Shown: positions 36,635-45,258, counted from the first letter of the stretch. The stretch: DNA of 64,000 bases from Alkalinema sp. CACIAM 70d (GCA_002148405.1 MUGG01000112.1:25745-89744); one strand, 5' to 3'. Notes: generated by a model from the sequence alone, not told the origin. Program-made: numbers and translations.

Positions 36635-37270
36635 TTAGTCCATGAGGTTCTTTTGAGCCCAGAGCGCTGCTTGGGTTCGATCGCGCATTCCCAATTGGCT
36701 CAAAATCCGCGTAATATGATTTTTGACCGTTCCTTCCGTTAGATGCAATGTTTGCGCAATTTCGCGATTGTTGTAACCTTGGCCGAGCAACATCAACACA
36801 TCAAGTTCGCGTTCACTAAACAAATGACGGTGAGATTCTTTACTAGCTGGAATGGGATTAATTTGGGCAAAAACTTTAGGTGCGATCGTGGGGCCCAGCT
36901 GACTATGCCCTTGATGCAAAGAACGAATGGCATTTGCTACTTGATTCGAGGGAGTACTTTTCAGTAAATAGCCCATTGCACCCGCTTGCAGAGATTGCCA
37001 GATATATTCATCCTCATCAAATGTAGTCAACACCAAAATCCGAATCCAGGGATAGCGCTGATGGATTTCTCGAGTGGCCTGCACCCCATCACAAATGGGC
37101 ATCCGCACATCCATTAAAATCACATCAGGCTGGGACTCGCGGCAAAAATCGATCGCTTCTTGGCCATTGCCCGCTTGACCGATTACTTGTAAATCATCTT
37201 CGATCGTCAATAGTGCAGCTAACCCTTGACGAAATAGATCTTGATCATCTACCAATAACAGCCGAATCAT
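36635..37270 (-). CDS. NarL/LuxR-family response regulator
   Basis: 211 residues from ATG 37270. Seen: a receiver domain with LLLVDDQDLFRQG, the phospho-acceptor Asp54 in DVILMDVRMP, LVLTTFDEDEY and YLLKSTP; then a LuxR-type HTH (about 145-205) with FSERELDVLMLLGQGYNNRE and LTEGTVKNHITRILSQLGMRD. It is encoded 50 bp downstream of a matching histidine kinase on the same strand, so the two form a two-component system. The signal and targets are unknown. Confidence 0.95.
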   Translation of the reverse strand: MIRLLLVDDQDLFRQGLAALLTIEDDLQVIGQAGNGQEAIDFCRESQPDVILMDVRMPICDGVQATREIHQRYPWIRILVLTTFDEDEYIWQSLQAGAMGYLLKSTPSNQVANAIRSLHQGHSQLGPTIAPKVFAQINPIPASKESHRHLFSERELDVLMLLGQGYNNREIAQTLHLTEGTVKNHITRILSQLGMRDRTQAALWAQKNLMD

Positions 37271-37320
37271 ACTTGAATAAATTAATCTTGAATAAATTAA
37301 TTCAGAAACAGCTTGAAAAA

Positions 37321-38658
37321 TCAATCCAATGCTTGAAACCAGTAATTAATCATTCCCACCATGAGTATAAGAGTACTGGAGACATTTTTTTTGACCGAAG
37401 CACCATCAGACCTTTGGGCAATTCCAGCTAACCAGTTGACAGAACAACAAGGAGATTCTGCGGAGAGACTGCTACGAGGAAGAATAATCGTAATTTCAGT
37501 TCCTTGATTAGGACTGCTTCTAATCTGAATTTTGCCCCCCAAGGATTCAATGCGTTCCTGCATTCCCCGCAGGCCAAACCCTGAATAGGGCAAGTTTGTA
37601 TTAAATCCCACCCCGTCATCAGAAAAGGATAAATATATTTCCTCTGGGGTGGTTTGACTGTTGAGTACAACATGATTGGCCGCAGCGTGTTTATGGACAT
37701 TCATTAAACTTTCTTTGATGACGCAGTAAAGTTGATGACTGGCTTGGAGGGGTAAGGGCGGCAGGTCAAGCTGGGCTTGAATGGTAAAGGAGTTATGCTG
37801 ACGGGTTTGCTCCACTAAGGCCATGACGGCTTCGTTGAGGTTAACAGTGGACGATCGTAGGGTTTGCAGGGCGTGGCGCACATCTTGCAGGGATTGACTG
37901 GCGAGTTGTTTGGCCGTATCCACCGCTTGCAGGGCAATTTGAGGATCCCGATCGCGCATCTTTTGCGCCACTTCCAGTTGAATATCAAGGGTTGTCAGGG
38001 TGTGGCCGAGGGAGTCATGGATTTCTTGGGCAATGCGGGTGCGTTCTAAGGTTGCAGCGAGGGTTTCGACTTCCTGGGCTAGACTTTCTGCCCGTTGCCG
38101 ACTTTTGTATTCAGCCACGATCGCATAACTAAACAGTAAGACAAATACACTTGCAGTAATGTAGGATCCGGTGTAATTGATAACGTTGCTAAAAACAAAC
38201 TGAGGAATTTGGGGCTGATTCAGTTGCTGAATAAATTTCAAACTTAAGGGGAAAAGCATGATTTGGAATGGTAGCCAAATACAACCAATTCCTAGGACAG
38301 TAATTGCAACGTCACGACGACTAAGGAGGAAACAACTTTTAGCAATTAGCAGATACAGTAAAACGTCAAAATTAAAGCCTGCTAATTGGCAGGCGAAGAC
38401 TAACAGAAATTCGATGAAGACGTAACTGCGACGCTGCCATGCTGGCTGATCTAGGGGCATTCCAAAGCTCATGGCAGTGACCATGCCCAAGAAGGGAAAT
38501 ACCATCCAAGTGGGTAACCATTTCCAGGCAGGTAGGGTGGGTGCGACCAGCAGAATGACAAGGATGACTGTTAAGACTGTCCACTCAACGTAGCGCAGGA
38601 TACGGCGGATTGAGGGGGATGTGGACACCCGTTCGGGAGCGGAGGCAGAAGGTGGCAT
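37321..38658 (-). CDS. Membrane sensor histidine kinase, NarL/DesK type (HisKA_3)
   Basis: 445 residues with five or six membrane spans (about 25-180), a dimerisation domain with the acceptor His213 in RTRIAQEIHDSLGHTLTTLD and an HATPase_c domain with KESLMNVHKHA, FSDDGVGFN and GFGLRGMQERIESLGG. No periplasmic sensor domain is present, as in DesK-like kinases that sense membrane state. After the normal end (GTEITIILP) there is an unusual 45-residue tail ending in a hydrophobic STLILMVGMINYWF; the DNA includes an eight-A run, so a late frameshift that lost the original stop is possible. Partner: the response regulator at 36635. Confidence 0.93.
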   Translation of the reverse strand: MPPSASAPERVSTSPSIRRILRYVEWTVLTVILVILLVAPTLPAWKWLPTWMVFPFLGMVTAMSFGMPLDQPAWQRRSYVFIEFLLVFACQLAGFNFDVLLYLLIAKSCFLLSRRDVAITVLGIGCIWLPFQIMLFPLSLKFIQQLNQPQIPQFVFSNVINYTGSYITASVFVLLFSYAIVAEYKSRQRAESLAQEVETLAATLERTRIAQEIHDSLGHTLTTLDIQLEVAQKMRDRDPQIALQAVDTAKQLASQSLQDVRHALQTLRSSTVNLNEAVMALVEQTRQHNSFTIQAQLDLPPLPLQASHQLYCVIKESLMNVHKHAAANHVVLNSQTTPEEIYLSFSDDGVGFNTNLPYSGFGLRGMQERIESLGGKIQIRSSPNQGTEITIILPRSSLSAESPCCSVNWLAGIAQRSDGASVKKNVSSTLILMVGMINYWFQALD

Positions 38659-39170
38659 AGCTCAACAGTACTCACAACGACGGAAGAAATTTTTTGTAGG
38701 AATCTTTTGTCATCCTACCGCAGTTCCCCTAGAGGTGTCGCTAGAGTCAGTTGTCGCTGGAGTTGATTTTCGGAAGCATGACTAAAGTCATAGATCTTGA
38801 TGACGATCGGGGGAAGCGCTCACTCAACAAATTGAGTATCTTAGAGAAGCATATTCAGAGGATCAAAGTTGAACGCGATCGCAGGGCTGGCTTCCAGCAG
38901 GGCGGTCGTTTTTTCTTGTCTGAGTTGTCGCTGCACACTGGAAAAGTCAGGACTCGCTGGTTACCAAAGGCTTGATCCACCTCAATAGTTTTATCTCATT
39001 TAATGACGGTTTGTAAGCAATGGGTCAAGGTTTTTACCAATTGCATTTTGTCGATGCCGGATAATAGGACAAGGACGCCATCGCTTAAGTTGGGTGACCA
39101 CGCAAGGTTATGGCGAGATACGCGGAATGGCGAGGAGTATTGTCATACCAGGAAAGTATCACCAAGACCT
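38659..39170. other. Divergent promoter region, no firm gene
   Basis: 510 bases between the divergent kinase and Crp/Fnr genes. A frame extends upstream of the Crp start to 39003 and another lies at 38751-38975, but neither shows family features. Promoters for both genes are expected here. Confidence 0.45.
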
Positions 39171-39881
39171 ATGGCTCAAGGTTCTCAAGTCGCTTGCATT
39201 CAGCAATTAGTCAATATTCCGATTTTTCACGGCGTTTCTCCGACTGACCTCGTGGGGTTGCAGTCCCATGCTTTGCTCTACAGCTATGCAATAGATGAGA
39301 TTGTGATGATGGAGGGGGATCGATTGTTGCCCCGACTGTATGTGTTGGTGCAGGGAACGCTGCGACTGACCCGCGTGGGAACTTCGGGGAAGGAGACGAT
39401 TTTGCGGGTGTTGCTGCCGGGGGAGAATTTTGCTGCGCCTGCGTTGGTGGGGGATGGCTTGGCTCCGGCAACGGTGACGGCAATGACGGATTCCCAAGTG
39501 TTAACGATCGAACGGGAGGCGTTGTTTCAGCAAATTCGCAATCAGCCAGAGATTGCGTTTCGGATGTTGGAGGTGTATAACCAGCGTTTGCAACAAATGC
39601 ACCAAACGATTCATGATTTGATTTCTGAGCGGGCGATTGTTCGGTTAGCGAGATTGTTGCAGCAGAGTTTGCTTTCTGAACAAAAACTGAAGGGGGAGAT
39701 GCCATCGTTAACGTTTCGACTGTCTCACCATCACATTGCCCGGAGCATTGGGATTACCTATGAAGAGTCGGTGCGGCTCCTACGGCAGATGCAGGATGTG
39801 GTGGCCTATCGGCGGGGCGGGGTGATTACGGTGCTCGATCGGGAAGCATTGAATGCGATCGCGGAAGGCCAGTGGCATTAA
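39171..39881 (+). CDS. Crp/Fnr family transcriptional regulator
   Basis: 236 residues from ATG 39171; a longer frame to 39003 exists, but the domain starts at this Met. Seen: a cyclic-nucleotide-binding-type beta barrel (about 12-125) with YAIDEIVMMEGD, LYVLVQGTLRLTR, ILRVLLPGENFAAPAL; a dimer helix; and a Crp-type HTH (about 165-225) with FRLSHHHIARSIGITYEESV and LLRQMQDVVAYRRGGVITVL. It lacks the N-terminal Cys cluster of FNR and the usual cAMP Arg-Ser pair, so the signal is uncertain. It is convergent with the globin gene, whose upstream region has a TGA-N6-TCA palindrome. Confidence 0.9.
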   Translation: MAQGSQVACIQQLVNIPIFHGVSPTDLVGLQSHALLYSYAIDEIVMMEGDRLLPRLYVLVQGTLRLTRVGTSGKETILRVLLPGENFAAPALVGDGLAPATVTAMTDSQVLTIEREALFQQIRNQPEIAFRMLEVYNQRLQQMHQTIHDLISERAIVRLARLLQQSLLSEQKLKGEMPSLTFRLSHHHIARSIGITYEESVRLLRQMQDVVAYRRGGVITVLDREALNAIAEGQWH

Positions 39882-39927
39882 CAGTAAAATTGATCGTGAT
39901 ATTCAACAGTTGAAGTTAGTCAGATTA

Positions 39928-39966
39928 AATTTTACCTACAGATTCTGTATCTCTGTAGGTAAAATT
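39928..39966. terminator. Bidirectional terminator between the Crp/Fnr and globin genes
   Basis: A perfect 15-bp inverted repeat (aattttacctacaga at 39928-39942 with its complement at 39952-39966) around a 9-base loop lies between the two convergent stops. Because each arm begins with A/T-rich bases, each strand carries a run of U at the 3' side of the stem, which would serve both transcripts. Confidence 0.75.
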
Positions 39967-39989
39967 CATTTACGAGATTGGAACGCAAA

Positions 39990-40433
39990 TTAGGAACGAC
40001 CACCGCAAGGCGTAAGGATCGTTTCAGGATACTCCGTTCCGCTGAGCATCACTTCCGTCACCGTTGCATAGGCCTCCCGCCAAGCCTGTTCCACCGCAGG
40101 TGTCCAACCTTCCGCCAAACAGATCGCAAACGCCGTAAGCAACGCACTGCCCACCATCGGGTAATGCTCCGGTAACACGCCATACTGAACATGACGACTG
40201 CCCAACCCCTGTAACCCCTGGGTCAACACCTCCGGCTCCCGCAAACTCTTCACCAGCAACACCAACGACTTAAACAGTTTTTTAGACTGCTCAGTCATCA
40301 CTGTATTTGCAAATAACGGCTGTACCTCAGGAAAATGAGTAAACAGCGTCCTGTAAAAGTGGGTGGTAAATTCTGCTTCCTGGGCCTGAACTTGCGCAAA
40401 ACTAGATTCCAGTAACTCAATTTGTAACGTCAT
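39990..40433 (-). CDS. Single-domain globin (flavohemoglobin-like M family)
   Basis: 147 residues from ATG 40433 (MTLQIELLESSF). Seen: FTTHFYRTLFTHFPEVQPLF in the B-C helix region, LGSRHVQYGVLPEHYPMVG with the proximal heme His in SRHV (about residue 88) and LLTAFAICLAEGWTPAVEQAW. This is the pattern of bacterial haemoglobins related to the heme domain of flavohemoglobin, without a reductase domain. Probable roles are oxygen or nitric oxide binding. A Crp-type palindrome lies 74-89 bases upstream of the start. It ends next to the Crp/Fnr gene. Confidence 0.88.
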   Translation of the reverse strand: MTLQIELLESSFAQVQAQEAEFTTHFYRTLFTHFPEVQPLFANTVMTEQSKKLFKSLVLLVKSLREPEVLTQGLQGLGSRHVQYGVLPEHYPMVGSALLTAFAICLAEGWTPAVEQAWREAYATVTEVMLSGTEYPETILTPCGGRS

Positions 40434-40506
40434 ACAGCCTTGCCTCTTTATCACTGAGCGAAAGTGAGGTTGTATGGGTAGTGTGTCAAATTCGCTCCGA
40501 TCGTTC

Positions 40507-40522
40507 TATGAGCTAGCTCATA
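40507..40522. promoter_or_regulatory. Perfect palindrome, candidate Crp/Fnr-family operator
   Basis: TATGAGCTAGCTCATA is a perfect 16-bp palindrome upstream of the globin gene. It contains TGA-N6-TCA, the core arrangement of Crp-family sites (TGTGA-N6-TCACA), and a Crp/Fnr gene lies 600 bp away. Binding by that protein is inferred. Confidence 0.5.
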
Positions 40523-40631
40523 AAAGCAAAAACCCGGGTGCACTATAGGCGAGGCAGCCCCTCGTCACCCCTAACGCGACAGGGAGGGGAAGCAATTTTG
40601 CCGAGTTTTCGACTGGCTAGCTTTCGACCTG

Positions 40632-41417
40632 CTAGTTGTCCACCAAATAGTCAGTGGCCACATAACCACGCAACCCATCCGCAGTCACCACTTCCGTCCA
40701 TTGCCCAACAGTGCCGACCTCCGTCACGATCGCGCCATTCGACAATTTAGCAACTACTTCCGTTCCCAACTGAGGACTCACTCGCAAGTTTAAAGCCGTC
40801 CCATCCACCGTTTTCACACGATAGGTTCGTCCTGATGAATTGTCGGATTGCGCCTCTGCGGCTTGATTGGCTCGTGTGCTATTAGCCAACCGCTGCGCCG
40901 CCGCTGCCAGAGCTGGAGAGGCAGTCTCTCCATTGCGATCGACCAAATATTGAGCTGAAACCCACCCTCGAAGATTGCCAGGAGCCGACACCTCTAACCA
41001 CTCACCACTGCGATCGCTGATATGCATCAAAACCTGGGTGCCATTGGGAATCGACCCCACGATCGCGGCATTGGTTGAAATATCAGCCCGAACATTCAAA
41101 GCTGAGCCATCGTTGGTGCGCACAAAGTAGGTATTTTCATTCGTGCCTTCTGGAGAGGAATCTGGGGCACTTTGAGGCGACTGGTTGGCCCCTTTGCTGG
41201 AAGCAGCAGGGCTATTATTAACAGTCGTTGCGGGGGCAGCCGGGGAGGTGGGGTTAGGGGCAGCTACCGCAGCAGTACTGTTGGAGGGTGCACTCTCTGT
41301 CACGGCGGGTTGCTGAGGGGTATTACTGCTATTAGCATTGGACGCAGAACGTTCTCCACCACAGCCAACGGTCAATAAGCCTAACGCCACGATCGTGCCA
41401 ACAACGGAAAGTTTCAT
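40632..41417 (-). CDS. Lipoprotein with two bacterial SH3 domains
   Basis: 261 residues from ATG 41417. Seen: a lipoprotein signal (MKLSVVGTIVALGLLTVGCG, lipobox LTVGC, Cys19), a 75-residue Ser/Asn/Ala/Pro-rich linker, a first SH3b domain (about 96-160: DGSALNVRADIS, GWVSAQYLVD) and a second (about 198-260: VDGTALNLRVSP, GYVATDYLVDN). Such proteins bind cell-wall peptides at the membrane surface. No enzymatic domain is present. It ends near the globin promoter. Confidence 0.85.
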   Translation of the reverse strand: MKLSVVGTIVALGLLTVGCGGERSASNANSSNTPQQPAVTESAPSNSTAAVAAPNPTSPAAPATTVNNSPAASSKGANQSPQSAPDSSPEGTNENTYFVRTNDGSALNVRADISTNAAIVGSIPNGTQVLMHISDRSGEWLEVSAPGNLRGWVSAQYLVDRNGETASPALAAAAQRLANSTRANQAAEAQSDNSSGRTYRVKTVDGTALNLRVSPQLGTEVVAKLSNGAIVTEVGTVGQWTEVVTADGLRGYVATDYLVDN

Positions 41418-41775
41418 AGGGTCTGAAGGAGCCACAAATGGGTACAAATTTGAGAACGGGATTCCTTTGAATATCCTTAGGATTCCCTGTCATGGCTCAA
41501 AATCTCGATATCACAATCTAACTACAAGCGGATTCACCCGTTTGCAGAAAATGAGGGAGCGTAAAGAAAAACTAAAAATTACAATTTCTCGTGTTGATCG
41601 TCGCCCAGCCCAACTCGATGCTCTATTGTTGGAAGATTAGTAATCCAGTTGAGCCATCCAGTGGCGAGTAGATAGATTTTACCTTAGACGGTAACAGGTA
41701 AGCCATTGGTCAAGCAAACCGTTGGTCAAGATCACGAGTAATGAGCTGCGCACAGGATCAGACAAGGATAAGACC

Positions 41776-43677
41776 ATGTATCAACGCACCCGCCAATCAG
41801 TTTCTGGAACCCAACAAAGCCAAGAAATGCAGTCTCTAGTTCCGTCACCTTTAACGAGTGCGCCTCCAGCCAATGTCCAAAAATTGCGGGCTGCTACAGA
41901 TATCGCCACTGAAACCTTTACACAGCAACAGTTCGAGGCATTTGGTTTACAAATAAAGGCAGACATCGGGACGATCGCGCCGGAGGAGCAGGAACGCTTA
42001 GGCTGGCTACAAGCTGAAATGGATGATTTCTGGACTCAGCGATTGGAACAGTCCTCACAATTTGGTCGCCCTTTGACACAGATTCCACTGCATCCTCCAA
42101 ATCAGGCTAAGTCAGCTTCCCAGATGCACTCACAGAAAGCTCCCCAAATGCCACTGTTGCCCATTCAAACCAAATTGACGATCGGGGCAGTGGGGGATCG
42201 CTACGAACAGGAAGCCGATCGGGTTGCGGCCAAGGTTGTGGAGCAAATCCATTCTCCGACTACCAGTCAAATGCATCCTAATGCCGCAGTACAGCGTCAG
42301 ATCCAGTCCCAGGAGGAATCGGAGGAGCGCTTGAGAATGATGCCCGTGCAGCGATTACCGATCCACGGTAGTCTTCAGCGAGTGGCAATGGCAGATGAAA
42401 TTCCTGTGGGAGAAGCCTCTGTCCCGTTTGAAACTGTGGTCAACCAACGTCGGGGTGGAGGACAACCGCTGGAGCATGACTTGCAGCGATCGATGGAGCA
42501 GGCCATGGGTGCTGATTTTAGTCGGGTTAGAATTCACACCGATGCCCAGTCGGATGGATTAAATCGATCGATTCAGGCTCAAGCATTTACAACGGGTCAA
42601 GATGTGTTCTTTCGAGGTGGGGTGTATCAACCGGGGAGTCGCAGTGGGCAGGAGGTAATTGCCCATGAGTTGACCCATGTAATGCAACAAAACCAGCAAA
42701 GAAATTCAGGATTGATTCAACGGGGTATCTATAAGCCAGGTACCAGAAATGTATACGATCAAAGTCGAAAATTTCCGTTTAAATCAGTCGTTGATCCAAC
42801 AGATTCTGCTGGCAAAAAGTTGTCTGACACGCTGAACATCAGCCAACAGAATGCGTTACAGAGAATTCATGAGGCTGGGCCACCGCACAAGTATTTAAAC
42901 AAAGCAGTCAACAATGTAAAAAGTAATCCTTCCAATGCAATGGGGGGGCGTGTTGTTAGATCAGGAAATCGAGTGAGTACATTGCTGGAAGTTGAGAACG
43001 CTGTAACCAGTAGTGGATTGGATGCAACTCAGGTTCAGCCAATCTTGGCTAGATTTCCATCGATTTATGGGTCTAGTCTAGATATGAATACATTTCTTGA
43101 CACGGACTTCCATCCGTCTGGACTAGGAGTCAAAATAAATGCTCCTCCTGCTCAAGTAGCATCGGCTGTGATTAGTCAAATCACGCAATTGCCAGGTACT
43201 CTGACTTCTGGAAGACAGCAACTTGAGGAGAATTTCCTCGATATGAAAACCAAAACGTCCCATCTGGTAGTTGCTAATCAACACATGGGAACCGCATTCG
43301 AAAAGCATGTTCAAACATTTCAAGTGCCGGGAGTGACTGGAAAACAAGTTGTCTTTACCGATCAGACGCTGTTAACAGTTAATACATCGAATAGTAGACG
43401 AGCCGATCTCTATTCAGCAAGTGACAAAACAATTTATGAGATGAAAAAATTTGACAAAGGAGGAACAACCACTGCGGATGACGATCAAGCAAAGGAATAT
43501 GCAATTATCCGTGATAAAAAGATCAAAGGTGCTAAGGGAGAGGAAGTAGATCATGTCATTTACATTTTCTCTAACAAAGAAGCAGCTAAGAGACATCGGA
43601 AGTACTTGTCAGTCCCCTACAAGCATAAAGTTAAGTACCTCAGTAAGAAGAATAACCAGCTAGCTGATTTAGTCTAA
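41776..43677 (+). CDS. DUF4157 (eCIS core domain) protein with C-terminal putative PD-(D/E)XK nuclease toxin
   Basis: 633 residues from ATG 41776; a TTG at 41722 lies in a short repeat and is less likely. Seen: KLTIGAVGDRYEQEADRVAA (133-152), then a DUF4157 domain (about 230-306) with DFSRVRIHTDAQSDGLNRSI, AFTTGQDVFFRGGVY and the zinc-protease motif HELTH (297-301). After a ~180-residue spacer comes a domain with GTAFEKHVQTF (505-515), RRADLYSASDKTIYEMKKF (541-559; the Asp544 and E555-x-K557 spacing of PD-(D/E)XK nucleases) and a Gln/Lys motif QAKEYA. This is the layout of eCIS-associated or other polymorphic toxins. The sequence after about 42720 is AT-richer. No immunity gene or injection genes adjoin it. 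Confidence 0.8.
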   Translation: MYQRTRQSVSGTQQSQEMQSLVPSPLTSAPPANVQKLRAATDIATETFTQQQFEAFGLQIKADIGTIAPEEQERLGWLQAEMDDFWTQRLEQSSQFGRPLTQIPLHPPNQAKSASQMHSQKAPQMPLLPIQTKLTIGAVGDRYEQEADRVAAKVVEQIHSPTTSQMHPNAAVQRQIQSQEESEERLRMMPVQRLPIHGSLQRVAMADEIPVGEASVPFETVVNQRRGGGQPLEHDLQRSMEQAMGADFSRVRIHTDAQSDGLNRSIQAQAFTTGQDVFFRGGVYQPGSRSGQEVIAHELTHVMQQNQQRNSGLIQRGIYKPGTRNVYDQSRKFPFKSVVDPTDSAGKKLSDTLNISQQNALQRIHEAGPPHKYLNKAVNNVKSNPSNAMGGRVVRSGNRVSTLLEVENAVTSSGLDATQVQPILARFPSIYGSSLDMNTFLDTDFHPSGLGVKINAPPAQVASAVISQITQLPGTLTSGRQQLEENFLDMKTKTSHLVVANQHMGTAFEKHVQTFQVPGVTGKQVVFTDQTLLTVNTSNSRRADLYSASDKTIYEMKKFDKGGTTTADDDQAKEYAIIRDKKIKGAKGEEVDHVIYIFSNKEAAKRHRKYLSVPYKHKVKYLSKKNNQLADLV

Positions 43678-43687
43678 TCAGTGTAGT

Positions 43688-43750
43688 GAAACGATCCTAA
43701 TGCTCGATCGGGAGCCATTAACCGATATCGCGGCAGAAAAGTGGGATAGC
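43688..43750 (+). pseudogene. Remnant of a Crp/Fnr-family gene C-terminus
   Basis: Read in frame, this stretch gives ETILMLDREPLTDIAAEKWD, which aligns with the last residues of the intact Crp gene, VITVLDREALNAIAEGQWH. Over the 40 bases from cgatcggga to gtgg, about 29 match 39837-39876. The rest of the gene is absent, and the frame opens only from just inside the toxin gene end. Confidence 0.55.
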
Positions 43751-43853
43751 AAATCTCAACTGTGCACCACATCACTCACAGCCGTATCGTCACAGTCTAG
43801 CTAACGTAGAGTAGACCAATACCCAGCATTGAGTGATTAAGCGAATGGATTCG

Positions 43854-44768
43854 TTAGCAAGCGCCCCGATCGTGTTGCCCGATCGCCCTGCGCAGATCTC
43901 CCTGGGTTTCCGCCAACAACGCTTCTCCTGCTTCCCGTTCCAGCCCCGTCCAATGCATCAGCAGCGCCAACTTCACCGACTGCCCACTGCGCACCAATAA
44001 CTCATCTGCTGCTGCCCGATCGACCCCCGTCAAATCCGTCAAGATCCGCAACGCCCGATCGTGCAACTTCGTATTCGTCACCGCCACATCCACCATGCGG
44101 TTGCCATAAACCTTGCCCAGCCGCACCATTGCCCCCGTCGAGAGGATATTCAGCGCCATCTTCGTCACCGTCCCCGACTTCAGCCGCGTAGACCCCGCCA
44201 GCACCTCCGGCCCCACCAAGAGGCGAATATCCACATCCACCGCCGCTGCCACCTGTTCCTGGGGCACACAGGCCATAAACATCGTCGTGGCACCGCGCCG
44301 CCTTGCCTCCGCCAGTGCGCCATGGACATAGGGCGTCGTGCCCCCAGCGGCAATGCCCACCAGCACATCCCGATCGCCCAACTCCCGTTCCGCGATCGCC
44401 GCTGCCCCATCGTCGGCCCGATCCTCCAGCCCCTCCGAGCTTTTCACCAAGGCCGCTGCGCCCCCCGCAATCAAGCCCTGCACCATCTCCGGCGGCGTAC
44501 AAAAGGTGGGCGGACACTCCGACGCATCCAACACCCCCAACCGGCCACTGGTACCCGCGCCAATGTAGAACAACCGTCCCCCCTGGCGTAACGCCTCCGA
44601 AATGAGATCGATCGCCTCCGCCAACGCCTCCCGCGCCTGGGCGATCGCCGCGATCGTCTGGGCATCCTCCTGGTTAAAGACATCGACAATTTCCAACGCA
44701 GACAATTGATCCAAGTTGGCACTCTTGGGATTAATTTGTTCTGTCAGCAAATGTCCGCGCGTTTCCAT
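43854..44768 (-). CDS. murQ: N-acetylmuramic acid 6-phosphate etherase
   Basis: 304 residues from ATG 44768 (METRGHLLTEQINPKS), chosen because GGAGGGG stands 3-9 bases before it; the frame extends upstream to 44873. Seen: the SIS domain motifs GRLFYIGAGTSGRLGVLDAS and ECPPTF, GIAAGGTTPYVHGAL, EVLAGSTRLKSGTVTKMALN and NRMVDV. It cleaves the lactyl ether of MurNAc-6-phosphate to give GlcNAc-6-phosphate, a step of peptidoglycan recycling in the cytoplasm. Its codon use is markedly GC-rich. The 5' part overlaps nothing, and the DUF3110 gene is upstream on the same strand. Confidence 0.95.
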   Translation of the reverse strand: METRGHLLTEQINPKSANLDQLSALEIVDVFNQEDAQTIAAIAQAREALAEAIDLISEALRQGGRLFYIGAGTSGRLGVLDASECPPTFCTPPEMVQGLIAGGAAALVKSSEGLEDRADDGAAAIAERELGDRDVLVGIAAGGTTPYVHGALAEARRRGATTMFMACVPQEQVAAAVDVDIRLLVGPEVLAGSTRLKSGTVTKMALNILSTGAMVRLGKVYGNRMVDVAVTNTKLHDRALRILTDLTGVDRAAADELLVRSGQSVKLALLMHWTGLEREAGEALLAETQGDLRRAIGQHDRGAC

Positions 44769-44838
44769 AGCCCCTCCGCTCCCAAAGGCCATCCCGGCCT
44801 GCCGCAATTTCTCAACCCTAAATATCCTGAACCCTGCC

Positions 44839-45258
44839 CTACAGCAGCCCTTCCAAGCGACGACGCATGGCATCTAGCTCATCCCGGCTCATCTCCTCCG
44901 GTTCCTCTGCTGCCGGACTAGCGGGCTCTGCGGGTGCGCCCTCAGGTGACCAATCAAAATCGTCACGATTATTTTCTGGGGGAGCCAGCAGCAAGCGCTC
45001 AAAGTCATTAGCGGGACGGAAATTCTGCGGAATCAAGCGGCAGTCAAAGCCCGCATCCCGACAAAACTCCTCAATTTCCTCCTGGGGAAACGCCTCCACC
45101 GACGCCTCCGGAAAATCCTGCGCCTCCAGCATCAACGCATAGCGCGTCGCATCATCTTCCTCCTCAAACATCAAAACAATGTTCTGGCCACCCAGATCGA
45201 TCGAATGAAGTCCTTCGTTATCTGTTCCGACATTGAAAAGTAAAACGAAGACACGCAT
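44839..45258 (-). CDS. DUF3110 family protein
   Basis: A 139-residue protein. Seen: MRVFVLLFNVGTDNEGLHSI, NIVLMFEEEDDATRYALMLE, and PEASVEAFPQEEIEEFCRDAGFD in short sections, the pattern of DUF3110, a family of cyanobacteria and plastid-bearing eukaryotes. The acidic C-terminal third ends with SRDELDAMRRRLEGLL, a short amphipathic helix. Function is unknown. The stop is 71 bp before the murQ start on the same strand. Confidence 0.88.
   Translation of the reverse strand: MRVFVLLFNVGTDNEGLHSIDLGGQNIVLMFEEEDDATRYALMLEAQDFPEASVEAFPQEEIEEFCRDAGFDCRLIPQNFRPANDFERLLLAPPENNRDDFDWSPEGAPAEPASPAAEEPEEMSRDELDAMRRRLEGLL

Noticed and set aside
38751..38975. 74-codon plus-strand frame before the Crp/Fnr gene
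   Set aside because: No ribosome binding site or known motif; it probably lies in the divergent promoter region.
39211..39705. Long minus-strand frame over the Crp/Fnr gene
   Set aside because: It is a shadow frame on the opposite strand; the plus strand encodes a clear Crp-type regulator.
44002..44722. Several long frames overlapping murQ
   Set aside because: They are caused by the high GC of this gene; murQ itself has a full set of family motifs.
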